Positions 54,398 through 63,166 of a stretch of DNA of 64,000 nt are shown here, piece after piece. Location: the NCBI RefSeq assembly GCF_009674725.1, contig NZ_WKKH01000017.1, forward strand, positions 1 to 64,000, written 5' to 3'. A model generated the notes under the pieces. That model saw only the letters and a list, made by a program, of their open reading frames with translations. It had not been told where the DNA came from and made no database searches. Source of the stretch: Pedobacter petrophilus. GTDB lineage: Bacteria > Bacteroidota > Bacteroidia > Sphingobacteriales > Sphingobacteriaceae. Positions within the stretch are counted from its first letter, which is position 1; each line of letters opens with the position of its first letter. A program made the translations under genes and the position numbers.

Positions 54398-54405
54398 TAC
54401 ATTTG
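54398..54405 (+). promoter_or_regulatory. -7 promoter element of the acyl-CoA dehydrogenase gene
   Basis: TACATTTG matches TAnnTTTG and lies 28 nt before the ATG at 54434. The -33 region is weak. Confidence 0.5.
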
Positions 54406-54433
54406 ATTTACTAACCCTTTATACCTAAATGTT

Positions 54434-55573
54434 ATGCATTTCGAATTAAGTGAAGAGCAAATAATGATACAGCAGGCTGCAAGAGATTTTGCACAGCAAG
54501 AATTAAAGCCTGGTGTGATCGAACGTGATGAGCATCAAAAGTTTCCGGCAGAACAAGTGAAAAAGCTGGGCGAACTTGGTTTCCTGGGCATGATGGTGAG
54601 CGAGAAATACAATGGAAGTGGCCTTGATGCCATTTCTTATGTTTTGGTGATGGAAGAGCTTTCGAAAATTGACGCATCATCATCTGTAGTGGTTTCGGTA
54701 AATAATTCTTTGGTTTGCTATGGATTAGAAGCTTATGGTAGTGAAGCGCAGAAAGAAAAATACCTTAAACCACTGGCATCTGGAGAAAAAATTGGTGCGT
54801 TCTGTTTATCAGAGCCAGAAGCCGGGTCAGATGCTACTTCACAACGTACTACTGCAGAAGATAAAGGTGATTATTATCTCTTAAATGGAACAAAAAACTG
54901 GATCACTAATGGTAGTTCAGCTTCAACATATCTGGTTATTGCACAAACTCACCCCGAATTAAGACATAAAGGGATCAATGCTTTTATTGTTGAAAGGGGG
55001 ATGGAGGGCTTTACTATTGGTCCGAAAGAAAACAAGCTGGGCATCCGTGGCTCTGACACGCATTCTTTAATGTTTAATGATGTTAAGGTGCCGAAAGAAA
55101 ACAGGATAGGTGAGGATGGATTTGGATTTAAGTTTGCCATGAAAACGCTGGAAGGCGGCAGGATTGGGATTGCAGCACAGGCCCTTGGAATTGCTCAGGG
55201 TGCTTTTGAGCTGGCTACCCAATATGCTAAGGAGCGTAAGTCGTTTGGGAAACCGATATCGGAACATCAGGCGATTGCCTTTAAACTGGCTGATATGGCC
55301 ACGCAAATTGAAGCGGCAAGACTATTGGTTTACAAGGCTGCCTGGTTAAAAGACCAGGGTTTGCCTTATACCCAGGCTGGCTCTATGGCTAAGCTGTTTG
55401 CCTCTAAAGTAGCAATGGATGTAACTATTGAAGCCGTTCAGGTGCACGGAGGATATGGTTTTGTGAAAGAATACCACGTTGAGCGCTTAATGCGCGATGC
55501 AAAAATTACCCAGATTTATGAAGGAACCTCGGAGATTCAAAAAATGATTATTTCGAGGGAAGTGATACGCTGA
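54434..55573 (+). CDS. Acyl-CoA dehydrogenase
   Basis: This is a 379-residue FAD flavoprotein of the short-chain type. It has MHFELSEEQIMIQQAARDFA at the start, the FAD segment AFCLSEPEAGSDATSQRTTA, and the catalytic Glu E363 in YEGTSEIQ near the C-terminus. It oxidises acyl-CoA to the 2,3-enoyl-CoA and passes electrons to an ETF. The exact chain length (butyryl, or branched from amino-acid breakdown) cannot be read from sequence. It is monocistronic and ends at a strong hairpin. Confidence 0.94.
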   Translation: MHFELSEEQIMIQQAARDFAQQELKPGVIERDEHQKFPAEQVKKLGELGFLGMMVSEKYNGSGLDAISYVLVMEELSKIDASSSVVVSVNNSLVCYGLEAYGSEAQKEKYLKPLASGEKIGAFCLSEPEAGSDATSQRTTAEDKGDYYLLNGTKNWITNGSSASTYLVIAQTHPELRHKGINAFIVERGMEGFTIGPKENKLGIRGSDTHSLMFNDVKVPKENRIGEDGFGFKFAMKTLEGGRIGIAAQALGIAQGAFELATQYAKERKSFGKPISEHQAIAFKLADMATQIEAARLLVYKAAWLKDQGLPYTQAGSMAKLFASKVAMDVTIEAVQVHGGYGFVKEYHVERLMRDAKITQIYEGTSEIQKMIISREVIR

Positions 55574-55620
55574 GATTTAGTCAATAGTCTTTAGTCGATA
55601 GTCTGGAGTCTATTGTTTGA
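55574..55620. repeat. AGTC-rich spacer (left arm)
   Basis: The segment after the acyl-CoA dehydrogenase gene repeats TAGTC and AGTCT words about every 8-9 nt (TTTAGTCAATAGTCTTTAGTC, then GATAGTCTGGAGTC). The opposite orientation is at 55731-55768. Confidence 0.5.
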
Positions 55621-55655
55621 TGTAGCATAGTTTCGATTTTAGTCTGACCGTTAAA

Positions 55656-55704
55656 TTAAAAGCCTGTGAATTTAAGTGCATTACTTAATATCACAGGCTT
55701 TTAA
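55656..55704. terminator. Strong bidirectional hairpin between the acyl-CoA dehydrogenase and holin-like genes
   Basis: TTAAAAGCCTGTGA (55656-55669) and TCACAGGCTTTTAA (55691-55704) form a perfect 14-bp stem. The loop can pair further as TTAAGT/ACTTAA. It sits between two convergent genes and would end both transcripts. Confidence 0.85.
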
Positions 55705-55730
55705 TATATGTCGTATTATGTGTTTGAACT

Positions 55731-55768
55731 GTAGACTCACGACTTTTGACTCAAGACTACAGACTCGC
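55731..55768. repeat. GACT-rich spacer (right arm)
   Basis: The segment repeats GACTC words (GTAGACTCACGACTTTTGAC, TCAAGACTACAGACTCGC) in the orientation opposite to the AGTC-rich arm at 55574-55620, across the bidirectional hairpin. Confidence 0.5.
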
Positions 55769-56112
55769 TATTCTTTCTCTCCGGCAACAGCGCTAAAGAT
55801 TGCTTTGATCAGGGCCACAATAATGGCTAAAAATGCAGCTGCGAAGAAACCAGTAGTATTGAAAGAGGTCATCATGCTGTCTACCAATAAGATCATCAAC
55901 ACGGTGATAATGAAAGATACCAGGCCTAATGTTAAAAAGTTAATGGGAAAAGTCAGTAATCTTAAAATAAAGCCAATAGTGGCGTTGGCCAGTGCAATTA
56001 GAACGGCAGCACCAAGGGCACTCGCAAATCCGGTTACTTCTACACCGGGAACCAGTTTGGCGCCAATAAAAAAGGCAAGTCCCATCAAAAGAACTTCAAT
56101 AATTAATCTCAT
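55768..56112 (-). CDS. PF04020 (phage-holin-like) four-helix membrane protein
   Basis: 114 residues from the ATG at 56112 (MRLIIEVLLMGLAFFIGAKL), with about four transmembrane helices and the family features LVPGVEV, AALIALANATIGF and the LTFPINFLTLGLVSF block. The family is named for a phage holin, but most members are chromosomal proteins of unknown role. An upstream in-frame start would add about 47 residues that overlap the divergent lipoprotein gene and do not fit the family, so 56112 is chosen. Its C-terminus (AGEKE) abuts the GACT repeat. Confidence 0.82.
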   Translation of the reverse strand: MRLIIEVLLMGLAFFIGAKLVPGVEVTGFASALGAAVLIALANATIGFILRLLTFPINFLTLGLVSFIITVLMILLVDSMMTSFNTTGFFAAAFLAIIVALIKAIFSAVAGEKE

Positions 56113-56128
56113 AATGTTAAATTTGTTA

Positions 56129-56560
56129 ATGTTTAAAAGCTTGTATAAAATTTTTGCAGTTGTGATAATAGCAACTCCTTTAATTTCTTGTTCTGGTAAA
56201 AACAAAAAACCTGTAATTAAGTTTTCAGCGGATAGTGCATCAATAGTAATCAAAAATATTGATGAGGCGAGTTTGCTACAAGTTAAAAATCAATATCAGG
56301 GAAATGCTGATTCAGTAGAATTAATTTCTGTTTTGTTAAAGCCAGGAGAACTGGATAGTTTACAAGATGATATCGTTGTGCCTGGAAAAGTTATCGTCAC
56401 TGGCGATTCTGTCGTTTTCGTACCTGAACAACCTTTTCAGAAAAATAAAAGTTACCGGGTAGAAAATTACATCGGAATTAAGTTCGCAGGTCTGAGTAAC
56501 TTACTTAACGGTACTGCCAGGCACAATTTACAGCCGCAAAAGCAAATACTTAAACGGTAA
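56129..56560 (+). CDS. Small lipoprotein, function unknown
   Basis: 143 residues from the ATG at 56129: MFKSLYKIFAVVIIATPLIS followed by Cys21, a clear lipoprotein signal. The mature part is beta-rich with a Val-rich stretch (DDIVVPGKVIVTGDSVVFVP), with no family I recognise. A longer in-frame reading from 55676 is low complexity and antisense to the holin-like gene, so it is not used. Its start lies only 16 bp from that of the divergent holin-like gene, so their promoters must overlap or lie in each other's coding region. Confidence 0.7.
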   Translation: MFKSLYKIFAVVIIATPLISCSGKNKKPVIKFSADSASIVIKNIDEASLLQVKNQYQGNADSVELISVLLKPGELDSLQDDIVVPGKVIVTGDSVVFVPEQPFQKNKSYRVENYIGIKFAGLSNLLNGTARHNLQPQKQILKR

Positions 56561-56585
56561 TAATCAGCATAATAAGAGATAAGTA

Positions 56586-56616
56586 TTTGATTTTTCGTAA
56601 GAAAGTACTATATTTG
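56586..56616 (+). promoter_or_regulatory. Promoter of the rimP-nusA-infB operon
   Basis: TTTG (56586-56589), a 19-nt spacer and TATATTTG (56609-56616) match the Bacteroidota consensus closely. Confidence 0.75.
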
Positions 56617-56637
56617 CATCGTAATCGAAGAAAAGAG

Positions 56638-56659
56638 AAGGGGACAATGTCCCCTTTTT
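56638..56659 (+). terminator. Terminator-like leader hairpin (possible attenuator) of rimP-nusA-infB
   Basis: AAGGGGAC-AAT-GTCCCCTT (56638-56656) is an 8-bp stem with a 3-nt loop followed by a T-run to 56659. It lies about 20 nt after the predicted transcription start and 20 nt before rimP. It could be an attenuator responsive to NusA levels. Confidence 0.7.
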
Positions 56660-56679
56660 CTATGAAATCAGGTTAAAAT

Positions 56680-57144
56680 ATGCAGGTAGAAAAGAAAGTT
56701 GCAAGCCTCGTTGAGGAAAAGATTGCAGATCGGCCAGAGCTTTTTTTGGTTGAAGTGAAAATGTTGCCAAACAATAAATTGATTATTCATGTTGATGGCG
56801 ACGAAGGTATTAGCATACAGGATTGTGTGGCAATTAGCAGGCATGTGGGTTTTCATTTAGAAGAGGAAAACGTGATTGAGCAGGCTTATAATTTAGAAGT
56901 TTCTTCTCCGGGTGTTGGTGAGCCATTAAGATTAAACCGCCAATACGTAAAAAATATAGGACGTACCTTAAGTATTAAACTTAAGGATGGCCTTAAAAAG
57001 GAAGGAAAGCTTTTAGAAGTTACAGAAGACAATCTAATTTTAGAAGAATCGGTTAAAGAAAAAGGGAAAAAAGCGGTAAATGTTGAAACAACTATACCGT
57101 TTAATGATATATTAGAAACAAGTGTGTTAATTTCATTTAAGTAA
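56680..57144 (+). CDS. rimP: Ribosome maturation factor RimP
   Basis: This 154-residue protein has the RimP N-terminal domain (LVEVKMLPNNKLIIHVDGDE) and the signature NLEVSSPGVGEPLRLNRQYV, and a C-terminal SH3-like domain. It assists 30S assembly. It is the first gene of the rimP-nusA-infB operon; nusA starts 2 bp after its stop. Confidence 0.96.
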   Translation: MQVEKKVASLVEEKIADRPELFLVEVKMLPNNKLIIHVDGDEGISIQDCVAISRHVGFHLEEENVIEQAYNLEVSSPGVGEPLRLNRQYVKNIGRTLSIKLKDGLKKEGKLLEVTEDNLILEESVKEKGKKAVNVETTIPFNDILETSVLISFK

Positions 57145-57146
57145 AA

Positions 57147-58391
57147 ATGAGTACTACAACAATTAATTTAATCGACTCTTTCCAAGAGTTTAAAGATTTC
57201 AAAAATATAGATCGCCCTACGGTGATTAGTGTGTTGGAAGAAGTTTTTCGTAGCATGTTGCGTAAAAAATACGGAACAGACGAAAACTGTGATGTGATTG
57301 TGAATCCGGATAACGGAGATTTAGAGATCTGGAGAACCAGAAAAGTAATGGAAGATGGTTTTTCTGAAGATGATGATTTAGAAATCGAGCTTGCCGAAGT
57401 TTCTAAATTAGACAATACATTAGAAGTTGGAGACGATTATATTGAACAAATTACTTTAGAAAGTTTCGGTCGCAGAGCGATTTTAGCTGCACGCCAAACA
57501 TTGGTTTCTAAAGTATTGGAATTAGAAAAAGATGAAATTTTCAAAAAATATAAAGATCGTGTAGGTGAGATTATCACTGGCGAGGTTTATCAGGTTTGGA
57601 AAAAAGAAACTTTAGTTTTAGATGATGAAGGCAATGAACTTTTAATGCCTAAAACAGAACAGATTCCTGCAGATTATTTCAAAAAAGGCGATTCTGTGAG
57701 AGCGGTAATCTCCAAAGTAGAAATGATTAATGCGAACCCAAAAATTATTATTTCAAGAACGGCACCTGAGTTTTTACAACGTTTGTTCGAACTGGAGGTT
57801 CCGGAAATTTTCGACGGTTTAATTACCATTAAGAAAATTGTTCGTGAACCAGGAGAACGTGCAAAAGTTGCTGTAGAATCTTACGACGACCGTATTGATC
57901 CGGTAGGTGCTTGTGTAGGAATGAAAGGATCTCGTATCCATGGCATCGTTCGCGAATTGAAAAACGAAAATATTGATGTGATTAATTTCACAAATAATAT
58001 CTCATTATATATCACACGTGCTTTAAGCCCGGCAAAAATCACTTCAATTAAATTGGATGATGAAACTAAACATGCATCGGTTTATTTAAAACCTGATCAG
58101 GTTTCATTGGCAATCGGACGTGGCGGACATAACATAAAACTAGCTGGTAAATTAACTGGTTATGAGATTGATGTTTACCGTGAGGCTGGAGAAGAGAGTG
58201 ACGAGGATGTGGATTTGGAAGAATTCTCAGATGAGATTGATAGCTGGATTATTGATGAATTAAAGGCTATCGGGTGCGATACTGCTAAGAGTGTTTTGGC
58301 ACTTACAGTAGAAGATTTGGTAAAACGCACAGACTTAGAAGAAGAAACCATTAAAGAAGTGGTTCAGATTTTACAGTCAGAATTTGAATAA
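57147..58391 (+). CDS. nusA: Transcription termination/antitermination factor NusA
   Basis: This 414-residue protein has an N-terminal RNA-polymerase-binding domain (about 1-135), an S1 domain (about 140-205), two KH domains (KH1 AKVAVESYDDRIDPVGACVG; KH2 VSLAIGRGGHNIKLAGKLTG), and a single C-terminal helical segment (about 365-414). It modulates pausing, termination and antitermination, which links it to the boxA-like element found upstream of the tRNA-like RNAs. Confidence 0.96.
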   Translation: MSTTTINLIDSFQEFKDFKNIDRPTVISVLEEVFRSMLRKKYGTDENCDVIVNPDNGDLEIWRTRKVMEDGFSEDDDLEIELAEVSKLDNTLEVGDDYIEQITLESFGRRAILAARQTLVSKVLELEKDEIFKKYKDRVGEIITGEVYQVWKKETLVLDDEGNELLMPKTEQIPADYFKKGDSVRAVISKVEMINANPKIIISRTAPEFLQRLFELEVPEIFDGLITIKKIVREPGERAKVAVESYDDRIDPVGACVGMKGSRIHGIVRELKNENIDVINFTNNISLYITRALSPAKITSIKLDDETKHASVYLKPDQVSLAIGRGGHNIKLAGKLTGYEIDVYREAGEESDEDVDLEEFSDEIDSWIIDELKAIGCDTAKSVLALTVEDLVKRTDLEEETIKEVVQILQSEFE

Positions 58392-58451
58392 GTGGTGTAA
58401 TTGCCAAATAAACACTACTTTTGTATTATATTAAAAAATAACAGGAGCTAA

Positions 58452-61400
58452 ATGTCAGACGACAAACCAATCATTTTAATTAAAGCTATTAAGGAACTTA
58501 ATATAGGCATGGGTACGGCCGTTGAGTTTTTAAACAAAAAGGGATTCTCTGCCGAGAAGAGCCCTATGTTTAAACTTACGGGAGACATGTATAGTGCCTT
58601 ATTGAAAGAGTATCAGGGAGATAAGATCGTAAGAGAAGAAGCCAAGCAAATAGTGATTGGTAAAATACGTCGTGACGAGCCTGAGACTGAAAAGCCAGTA
58701 GAAGCGCCGAAGAAAAATACCGATTTTGAGAAAAATGAAGAGGTTCTGATTAAGAATACTCAAACATCAACTCCTCCGGTAGAAAAACCTAAGGCTGTAG
58801 AGACCCCTAAGGTAGAAACTCCGGCACCAACTCCTGCGGCAGCAGCGCCAGTTGCAGCAACAAAGGCAGAAGATAAAGCGGAAGAAGGCGGATTGCCAGG
58901 TGTGAAAATTGTAGGAAAGATTGATTTAAATGATCTTAATGCTAAAACGCGTCCTGCTAAGAAAGAAGAAGCTCCTGCTGCTCCCGTATCTCCACCTGCT
59001 CCGGCAGCAAAAGCACCAGAACCGACGAAACCTGTAGAGCAACCAAAAGTGGAACAAAAACCAGTTGAGGTTAAGAAAGAGGAAACCCCAGCGGCTCCGG
59101 CACCTGCGCCTGCGCCAGTTGCAAAAGCACCAGAGCCAGTAAAACCTGTAGAACAACCAAAAGCTGAAGAAAAACCAGCGGAGGTGAAACCAGCAGAAGT
59201 AAAACCGGCAACTAACGAGCCTGAAGTAATTAAAGCCCGTACAGTTAAATTAACTGGTCCGAATATTATTGGTAAAATTGTTTTACCAACTACACCGGAT
59301 AGAAGAAACGGTCCTGTGGCATCATCCAGCGATAGTGAAGCCGCAAAACGTAAACGTAAACGTAAAAAAACTCCCGGAGCGCCGGGACAACCAGGTCAGC
59401 ACGGTGGTGGTGGTCAAGGTCAGCAAGGACAAAATCCTGCAGGTCAGGCTCAGCCAGGTGCGTCAGGTACACCTCGTACACCTTATCAGGGTAACAGGCC
59501 GGGTGGTGGTACGCCATACCAGGGTAACAGGCCTGCCGGCCAAGGTGGTACACCATATCAGGGAAATAGAAATAACAACAACAGACCAGGTTTTCAAAAT
59601 AGAAATGCTACACCAAGCGGACCTAAAGAAGAGCCTACTGAAAAAGAAATTCAAGATCAGATCAAAGCAACACTTGCTCGTTTAAGTGGGGCTGGTAAGT
59701 CTGGTAAATTTGCTCAACGTGCCAAATTGCGTCGTCAGAAACGTGATGATGTAGCATATAATGCAGAAGAAGCAGCAAACGAACTAGAATCGCAATCGAG
59801 AATATTAAAGGTAACAGAATTTGTTACCGCTAATGAATTAGCAAGCATGATGGATGTACAGGTAACCAAAATTATTGGTACATGTATGAGTCTGGGTATG
59901 TTTGTTTCCATTAATCAGCGTTTAGATGCTGAAACCTTAACTATTGTTGCTGATGAGTTTGGATACGAAATTCAATTCGTTAAACCAGATGAAGATGAGG
60001 AAAATGTAATTGAGGAAGAAGATGCAGCAGAAGATTTGATCGAAAGAGCCCCTGTCGTTACGATTATGGGTCACGTAGATCACGGTAAAACTTCATTGCT
60101 GGATTATATCCGTAAAGCGAATGTAGTTGCTGGTGAGGCAGGTGGTATTACACAGCACATTGGTGCTTACATGGTAACTACGCCAACAGGAAAAAAAGTA
60201 ACATTCTTAGATACACCTGGTCACGAAGCCTTTACCGCAATGCGTGCCCGTGGTGCTAAAGTTGCCGATATTGCAATTATTGTGGTAGCAGCAGATGATG
60301 CGGTGATGCCTCAAACAAAAGAAGCAATTAATCACGCACAGGCAGCAGGCGTTCCATTGGTATTTGCTTTTACGAAAGTAGATAAACCAGGTGCCAATGC
60401 AGATAAAGTACGTGAGCAGTTATCAGTAATGAATATTTTGGTTGAAGATTGGGGTGGTAAATATCAATCACAGGAGATCTCCAGCAAAAGTGGCTTAAAC
60501 GTAGATTTGCTTTTAGATAAAGTATTGTTGGAAGCGGAGTTGTTAGAACTTAAAGCCAATCCAAATAAGAGAGCAACAGGTTCAGTAATTGAATCTGCAT
60601 TAGATAAAGGTCGTGGTATTGTAACTACGGTATTGGTTCAGGCCGGTACGTTGAGAGTTGGAGATCCAATCTTGGCAGGTAGTTTTAGCGGACGTGTTAA
60701 AGCGTTAACCAATGAACGTGGTGCTAAAGTAGAATCAGCAGGTCCTTCACAACCAGTACAGGTTTTAGGTATGCAGGGTGCTCCTACAGCAGGTGACCGT
60801 TTTAATGCGCTTGAAAGCGAAACTGAAGCACGTGATATTGCCAACAAACGTATGCAATTACAGCGTGAACAAGGTTTACGTACGCAGAAACACATTACCC
60901 TTGATGAGATTGGTCGTCGTTTGGCAATCGGTAACTTCAAAGAACTTAATATCATTGTTAAAGGTGATGTGGATGGTTCAATTGAGGCATTGGCCGATTC
61001 ATTATTGAAACTATCGACTGAGCAAATCCAAATCAACGTCATTAGTAAAGGTGTTGGTCAGATTTCAGAGTCTGATGTATTGCTGGCCTCTGCTTCAGAT
61101 GCAATTATCATTGGTTTCCAGGTTCGTCCATCGACAGGTGCACGTAAATTGGCAGAGCAAGAGCAAATCGATATCCGTTTATATTCTATCATCTACGATG
61201 CGATCAACGAGATCAAATCTGCAATGGAAGGTATGTTGGATCCGGAATTTGAGGAGAAAATTGTGGCTAACGTGGAGATTCGTGAGACTTTCAAAATTAC
61301 TAAAGTGGGTACCATTGCAGGTTGTATGGTATTAGATGGTAAGATTACCCGTAAAAGCCAGATCCGTATCGTTAGAGATGGTGTTGTAGTTTATACAGGT

Positions 61401-61550
61401 GAACTGGCATCGTTAAAACGCTTCAAAGATGACGTTAAAGAGGTTGTAAAAGGTTATGAATGTGGTCTTAATATCCAGAACTTTAATAACATCGAAGTGG
61501 GCGATATCGTAGAAGCTTACGAACAAGTAGAAGTAGCAAGAAAATTGTAA
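58452..61550 (+). CDS. infB: Translation initiation factor IF-2
   Basis: This 1032-residue GTPase has an N-terminal IF2-N segment ([20 protein letters not shown]), a long Pro/Ala/Lys/Glu-rich linker with Gly/Gln/Asn-rich repeats (about 80-400, including TPYQGNRPG units), then the second IF2-N-like region and the G domain from about 530: G1 GHVDHGKTS (near 540), G3 DTPGHE, G4 TKVDKPG. The C-terminal domain (about 850-1032) binds fMet-tRNA. A short AGGAG lies 4 nt before the ATG. It ends before a strong terminator at 61574. Confidence 0.97.
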   Translation: MSDDKPIILIKAIKELNIGMGTAVEFLNKKGFSAEKSPMFKLTGDMYSALLKEYQGDKIVREEAKQIVIGKIRRDEPETEKPVEAPKKNTDFEKNEEVLIKNTQTSTPPVEKPKAVETPKVETPAPTPAAAAPVAATKAEDKAEEGGLPGVKIVGKIDLNDLNAKTRPAKKEEAPAAPVSPPAPAAKAPEPTKPVEQPKVEQKPVEVKKEETPAAPAPAPAPVAKAPEPVKPVEQPKAEEKPAEVKPAEVKPATNEPEVIKARTVKLTGPNIIGKIVLPTTPDRRNGPVASSSDSEAAKRKRKRKKTPGAPGQPGQHGGGGQGQQGQNPAGQAQPGASGTPRTPYQGNRPGGGTPYQGNRPAGQGGTPYQGNRNNNNRPGFQNRNATPSGPKEEPTEKEIQDQIKATLARLSGAGKSGKFAQRAKLRRQKRDDVAYNAEEAANELESQSRILKVTEFVTANELASMMDVQVTKIIGTCMSLGMFVSINQRLDAETLTIVADEFGYEIQFVKPDEDEENVIEEEDAAEDLIERAPVVTIMGHVDHGKTSLLDYIRKANVVAGEAGGITQHIGAYMVTTPTGKKVTFLDTPGHEAFTAMRARGAKVADIAIIVVAADDAVMPQTKEAINHAQAAGVPLVFAFTKVDKPGANADKVREQLSVMNILVEDWGGKYQSQEISSKSGLNVDLLLDKVLLEAELLELKANPNKRATGSVIESALDKGRGIVTTVLVQAGTLRVGDPILAGSFSGRVKALTNERGAKVESAGPSQPVQVLGMQGAPTAGDRFNALESETEARDIANKRMQLQREQGLRTQKHITLDEIGRRLAIGNFKELNIIVKGDVDGSIEALADSLLKLSTEQIQINVISKGVGQISESDVLLASASDAIIIGFQVRPSTGARKLAEQEQIDIRLYSIIYDAINEIKSAMEGMLDPEFEEKIVANVEIRETFKITKVGTIAGCMVLDGKITRKSQIRIVRDGVVVYTGELASLKRFKDDVKEVVKGYECGLNIQNFNNIEVGDIVEAYEQVEVARKL

Positions 61551-61573
61551 TATTAGCTATTAAATAAAATACT

Positions 61574-61603
61574 AAGGGCATCAATAATATTGATGCCCTT
61601 TTT
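61574..61603 (+). terminator. Intrinsic terminator after infB
   Basis: AAGGGCATCAAT-AAT-ATTGATGCCCTT (61574-61600), a 12-bp stem with a 3-nt loop followed by T residues. The stop codon of the antisense HTH remnant lies within it. Confidence 0.9.
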
Positions 61604-61826
61604 GTGGTATTGAAATTATTTGATTTCTATTAAATTTTGAATGTAGAATGATTTCGTGAATAGGAACTTCATATAACTCGGCAATTTTCTTTAACTGCGA
61701 TAAGGCAAAATCAACCTCATTATTCTCCCATCTGCGGTAAGCTACTCTGCTTATTCCTATTATATTGGCAACGTATTGTTGCGTATACTGGCGCTCATCC
61801 CGATAGAATACAATTTTAAATAGCAG
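61581..61826 (-). pseudogene. Truncated XRE-type helix-turn-helix gene remnant
   Basis: The minus strand encodes 81 codons that end at TGA (61583-61581) and are preceded by an in-frame TGA (61829-61827). The peptide contains a clear HTH_3 domain: ERQYTQQYVANIIGISRVAY, then RRWENNEVDFALSQLKKIAE and LYEVPIHEII. There is no ATG, GTG or TTG start in the open stretch, and the usual first helix is altered (LLFKIVFYRD). This looks like a 5'-truncated or frameshifted regulator, possibly once part of a mobile or polysaccharide locus. Its end runs into the infB terminator. Confidence 0.6.
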
Positions 61827-61829
61827 TCA

Positions 61830-61941
61830 GAAGTTTTCTGGCTGTTATTTCTTTCTAAGTTCAAGTCTAAAGTATTTGTGTTAATTCGATCATGATTTAA
61901 ATCACAGACATAATAAATTACAATTTAAATTATAGTCTAAA
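61830..61941. other. AT-rich intergenic stretch
   Basis: It continues upstream (on the minus strand) of the HTH remnant to the acyltransferase gene. The composition is AT-rich, with repeated ATTTAAAT/TAGTCTAAAT words, and no further gene is seen. Together with the HTH remnant it fills the roughly 390 bp between infB and the acyltransferase. Confidence 0.4.
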
Positions 61942-63159
61942 TCATTGCCCAACAATCCATTTTATCCTATCTATTTTATTAATTAGGTAAACTAAAATAT
62001 AGCTAACAACATAGGTAAATAAAAATCTTCCATATTGGATTACAACAAGATCGAATGAAGATTTTCCTTCAGGAGTAATATGTAATGGCTTAAAAATCAA
62101 AGGTAATATTTGTACAATAATTATATAATGGACTAAATGTATGCCATAAGTTGAGCTTCTGGGATTTAGATTTTTTATCCATTTAATATTGCCAATTTTA
62201 TATAAAAGTAGAAATGCTGCAAGAGAGTAAATGATATTTGTAAACCTTAAAGTATTGTAAGGATCAGTTTTTAATCTTGAATAATCCATAATAAACAGAC
62301 TTTCTAAACATGAAAAACCAAATGTTATTGCGGTAAGAAAAACTAAAAGCCAAACATTTGATTTTTTTATGAAAGAATTAAAGGCTTGAAAATATTTGTT
62401 CATAATTACACCCAACCACAAATAAACTACAAAACCTAAAATGGCTGTTGTGTGTCTGCTTGGAATCCATTCGAAGTAAATATTAATCGAATAAAAGATA
62501 GAGCAAAAACCTAACAATATCCCAAGCCAATATTGATAAAGATATTTTCTGAAAATCAGAAGAATAGAAATGCTTCCCAGAAAATTAAGGATAAACCAAA
62601 AGCTTGTATCTGCTATAATGTATTGTATCCGTCCCCAGAAAAATTCGAATGGTTTCTCAAAAGCAGGTGCATCGCCTCCTTTGAAATAAATTACAGTGAT
62701 ATCAGCATATATTAAAATAAGAAATATGATAATCCAAAATAGCCACGGTTTAAATGTTCCATCAAATCTTCTTTTAAGGTAATTTAACGACGTCGTTGTA
62801 TGAATCTTATCACCAATCAAAAAACCCGCAAGTATATAAAAGGTAATTGTTCCAAACTTGAATAACTCCATGGTAATAGTCTGTATAAGTTGTTCCCCTC
62901 TTGTTTGAAAATAAATGGAGGGTGGCCACATATAACTGTGTTCTATCACAATTGTAATGATTGCGATAAACCTCAGTGAATCAATAAAATCGTAATTAGC
63001 TTTTTCCTTTTGTATTGTTGATTGCATTTCTTTAATCTTCTGTGTAATTAACTCTTGAAGGCGCTGTTTAAAATTATAAATTCTTTTTTTAAAGACTCTT
63101 TTCTCAGAAACATTAATAATGTTAGCTCTTTGTAAGGATGATGAACTAAACTTCATCAT
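61942..63159 (-). CDS. Acyltransferase 3 family membrane protein (OafA/YrhL-type)
   Basis: This 405-residue protein has about ten transmembrane segments and the acyltransferase-3 start YDFIDSLRFIAIITIVIEHS (near residue 57, with the conserved His in the IEHS motif), preceded by an unusual 55-residue polar, basic N-terminal extension. Such enzymes O-acetylate or acylate surface sugars, O-antigen or peptidoglycan-linked glycans. The start could be at 63159 or 63156 (two Met). It is 7 bp downstream of a glycosyltransferase gene, indicating a shared transcript in a surface-polysaccharide locus. The DNA looks more AT-rich than the neighbouring housekeeping genes, and acquisition is plausible. Confidence 0.87.
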   Translation of the reverse strand: MMKFSSSSLQRANIINVSEKRVFKKRIYNFKQRLQELITQKIKEMQSTIQKEKANYDFIDSLRFIAIITIVIEHSYMWPPSIYFQTRGEQLIQTITMELFKFGTITFYILAGFLIGDKIHTTTSLNYLKRRFDGTFKPWLFWIIIFLILIYADITVIYFKGGDAPAFEKPFEFFWGRIQYIIADTSFWFILNFLGSISILLIFRKYLYQYWLGILLGFCSIFYSINIYFEWIPSRHTTAILGFVVYLWLGVIMNKYFQAFNSFIKKSNVWLLVFLTAITFGFSCLESLFIMDYSRLKTDPYNTLRFTNIIYSLAAFLLLYKIGNIKWIKNLNPRSSTYGIHLVHYIIIVQILPLIFKPLHITPEGKSSFDLVVIQYGRFLFTYVVSYILVYLINKIDRIKWIVGQ

Positions 63160-63166
63160 TGTGATC

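Noticed and set aside
55676..56128. A long plus-strand reading frame running into the lipoprotein gene
   Set aside because: This part is low complexity, Lys/Thr/Ala-rich and lies antisense to the PF04020 gene. The lipoprotein signal starts at 56129, so the upstream part is a chance opening.
56113..56253. N-terminal extension of the PF04020 protein from the upstream in-frame start at 56253
   Set aside because: The extra 47 residues are antisense to the lipoprotein gene and do not fit the family start MRLIIEVLL.
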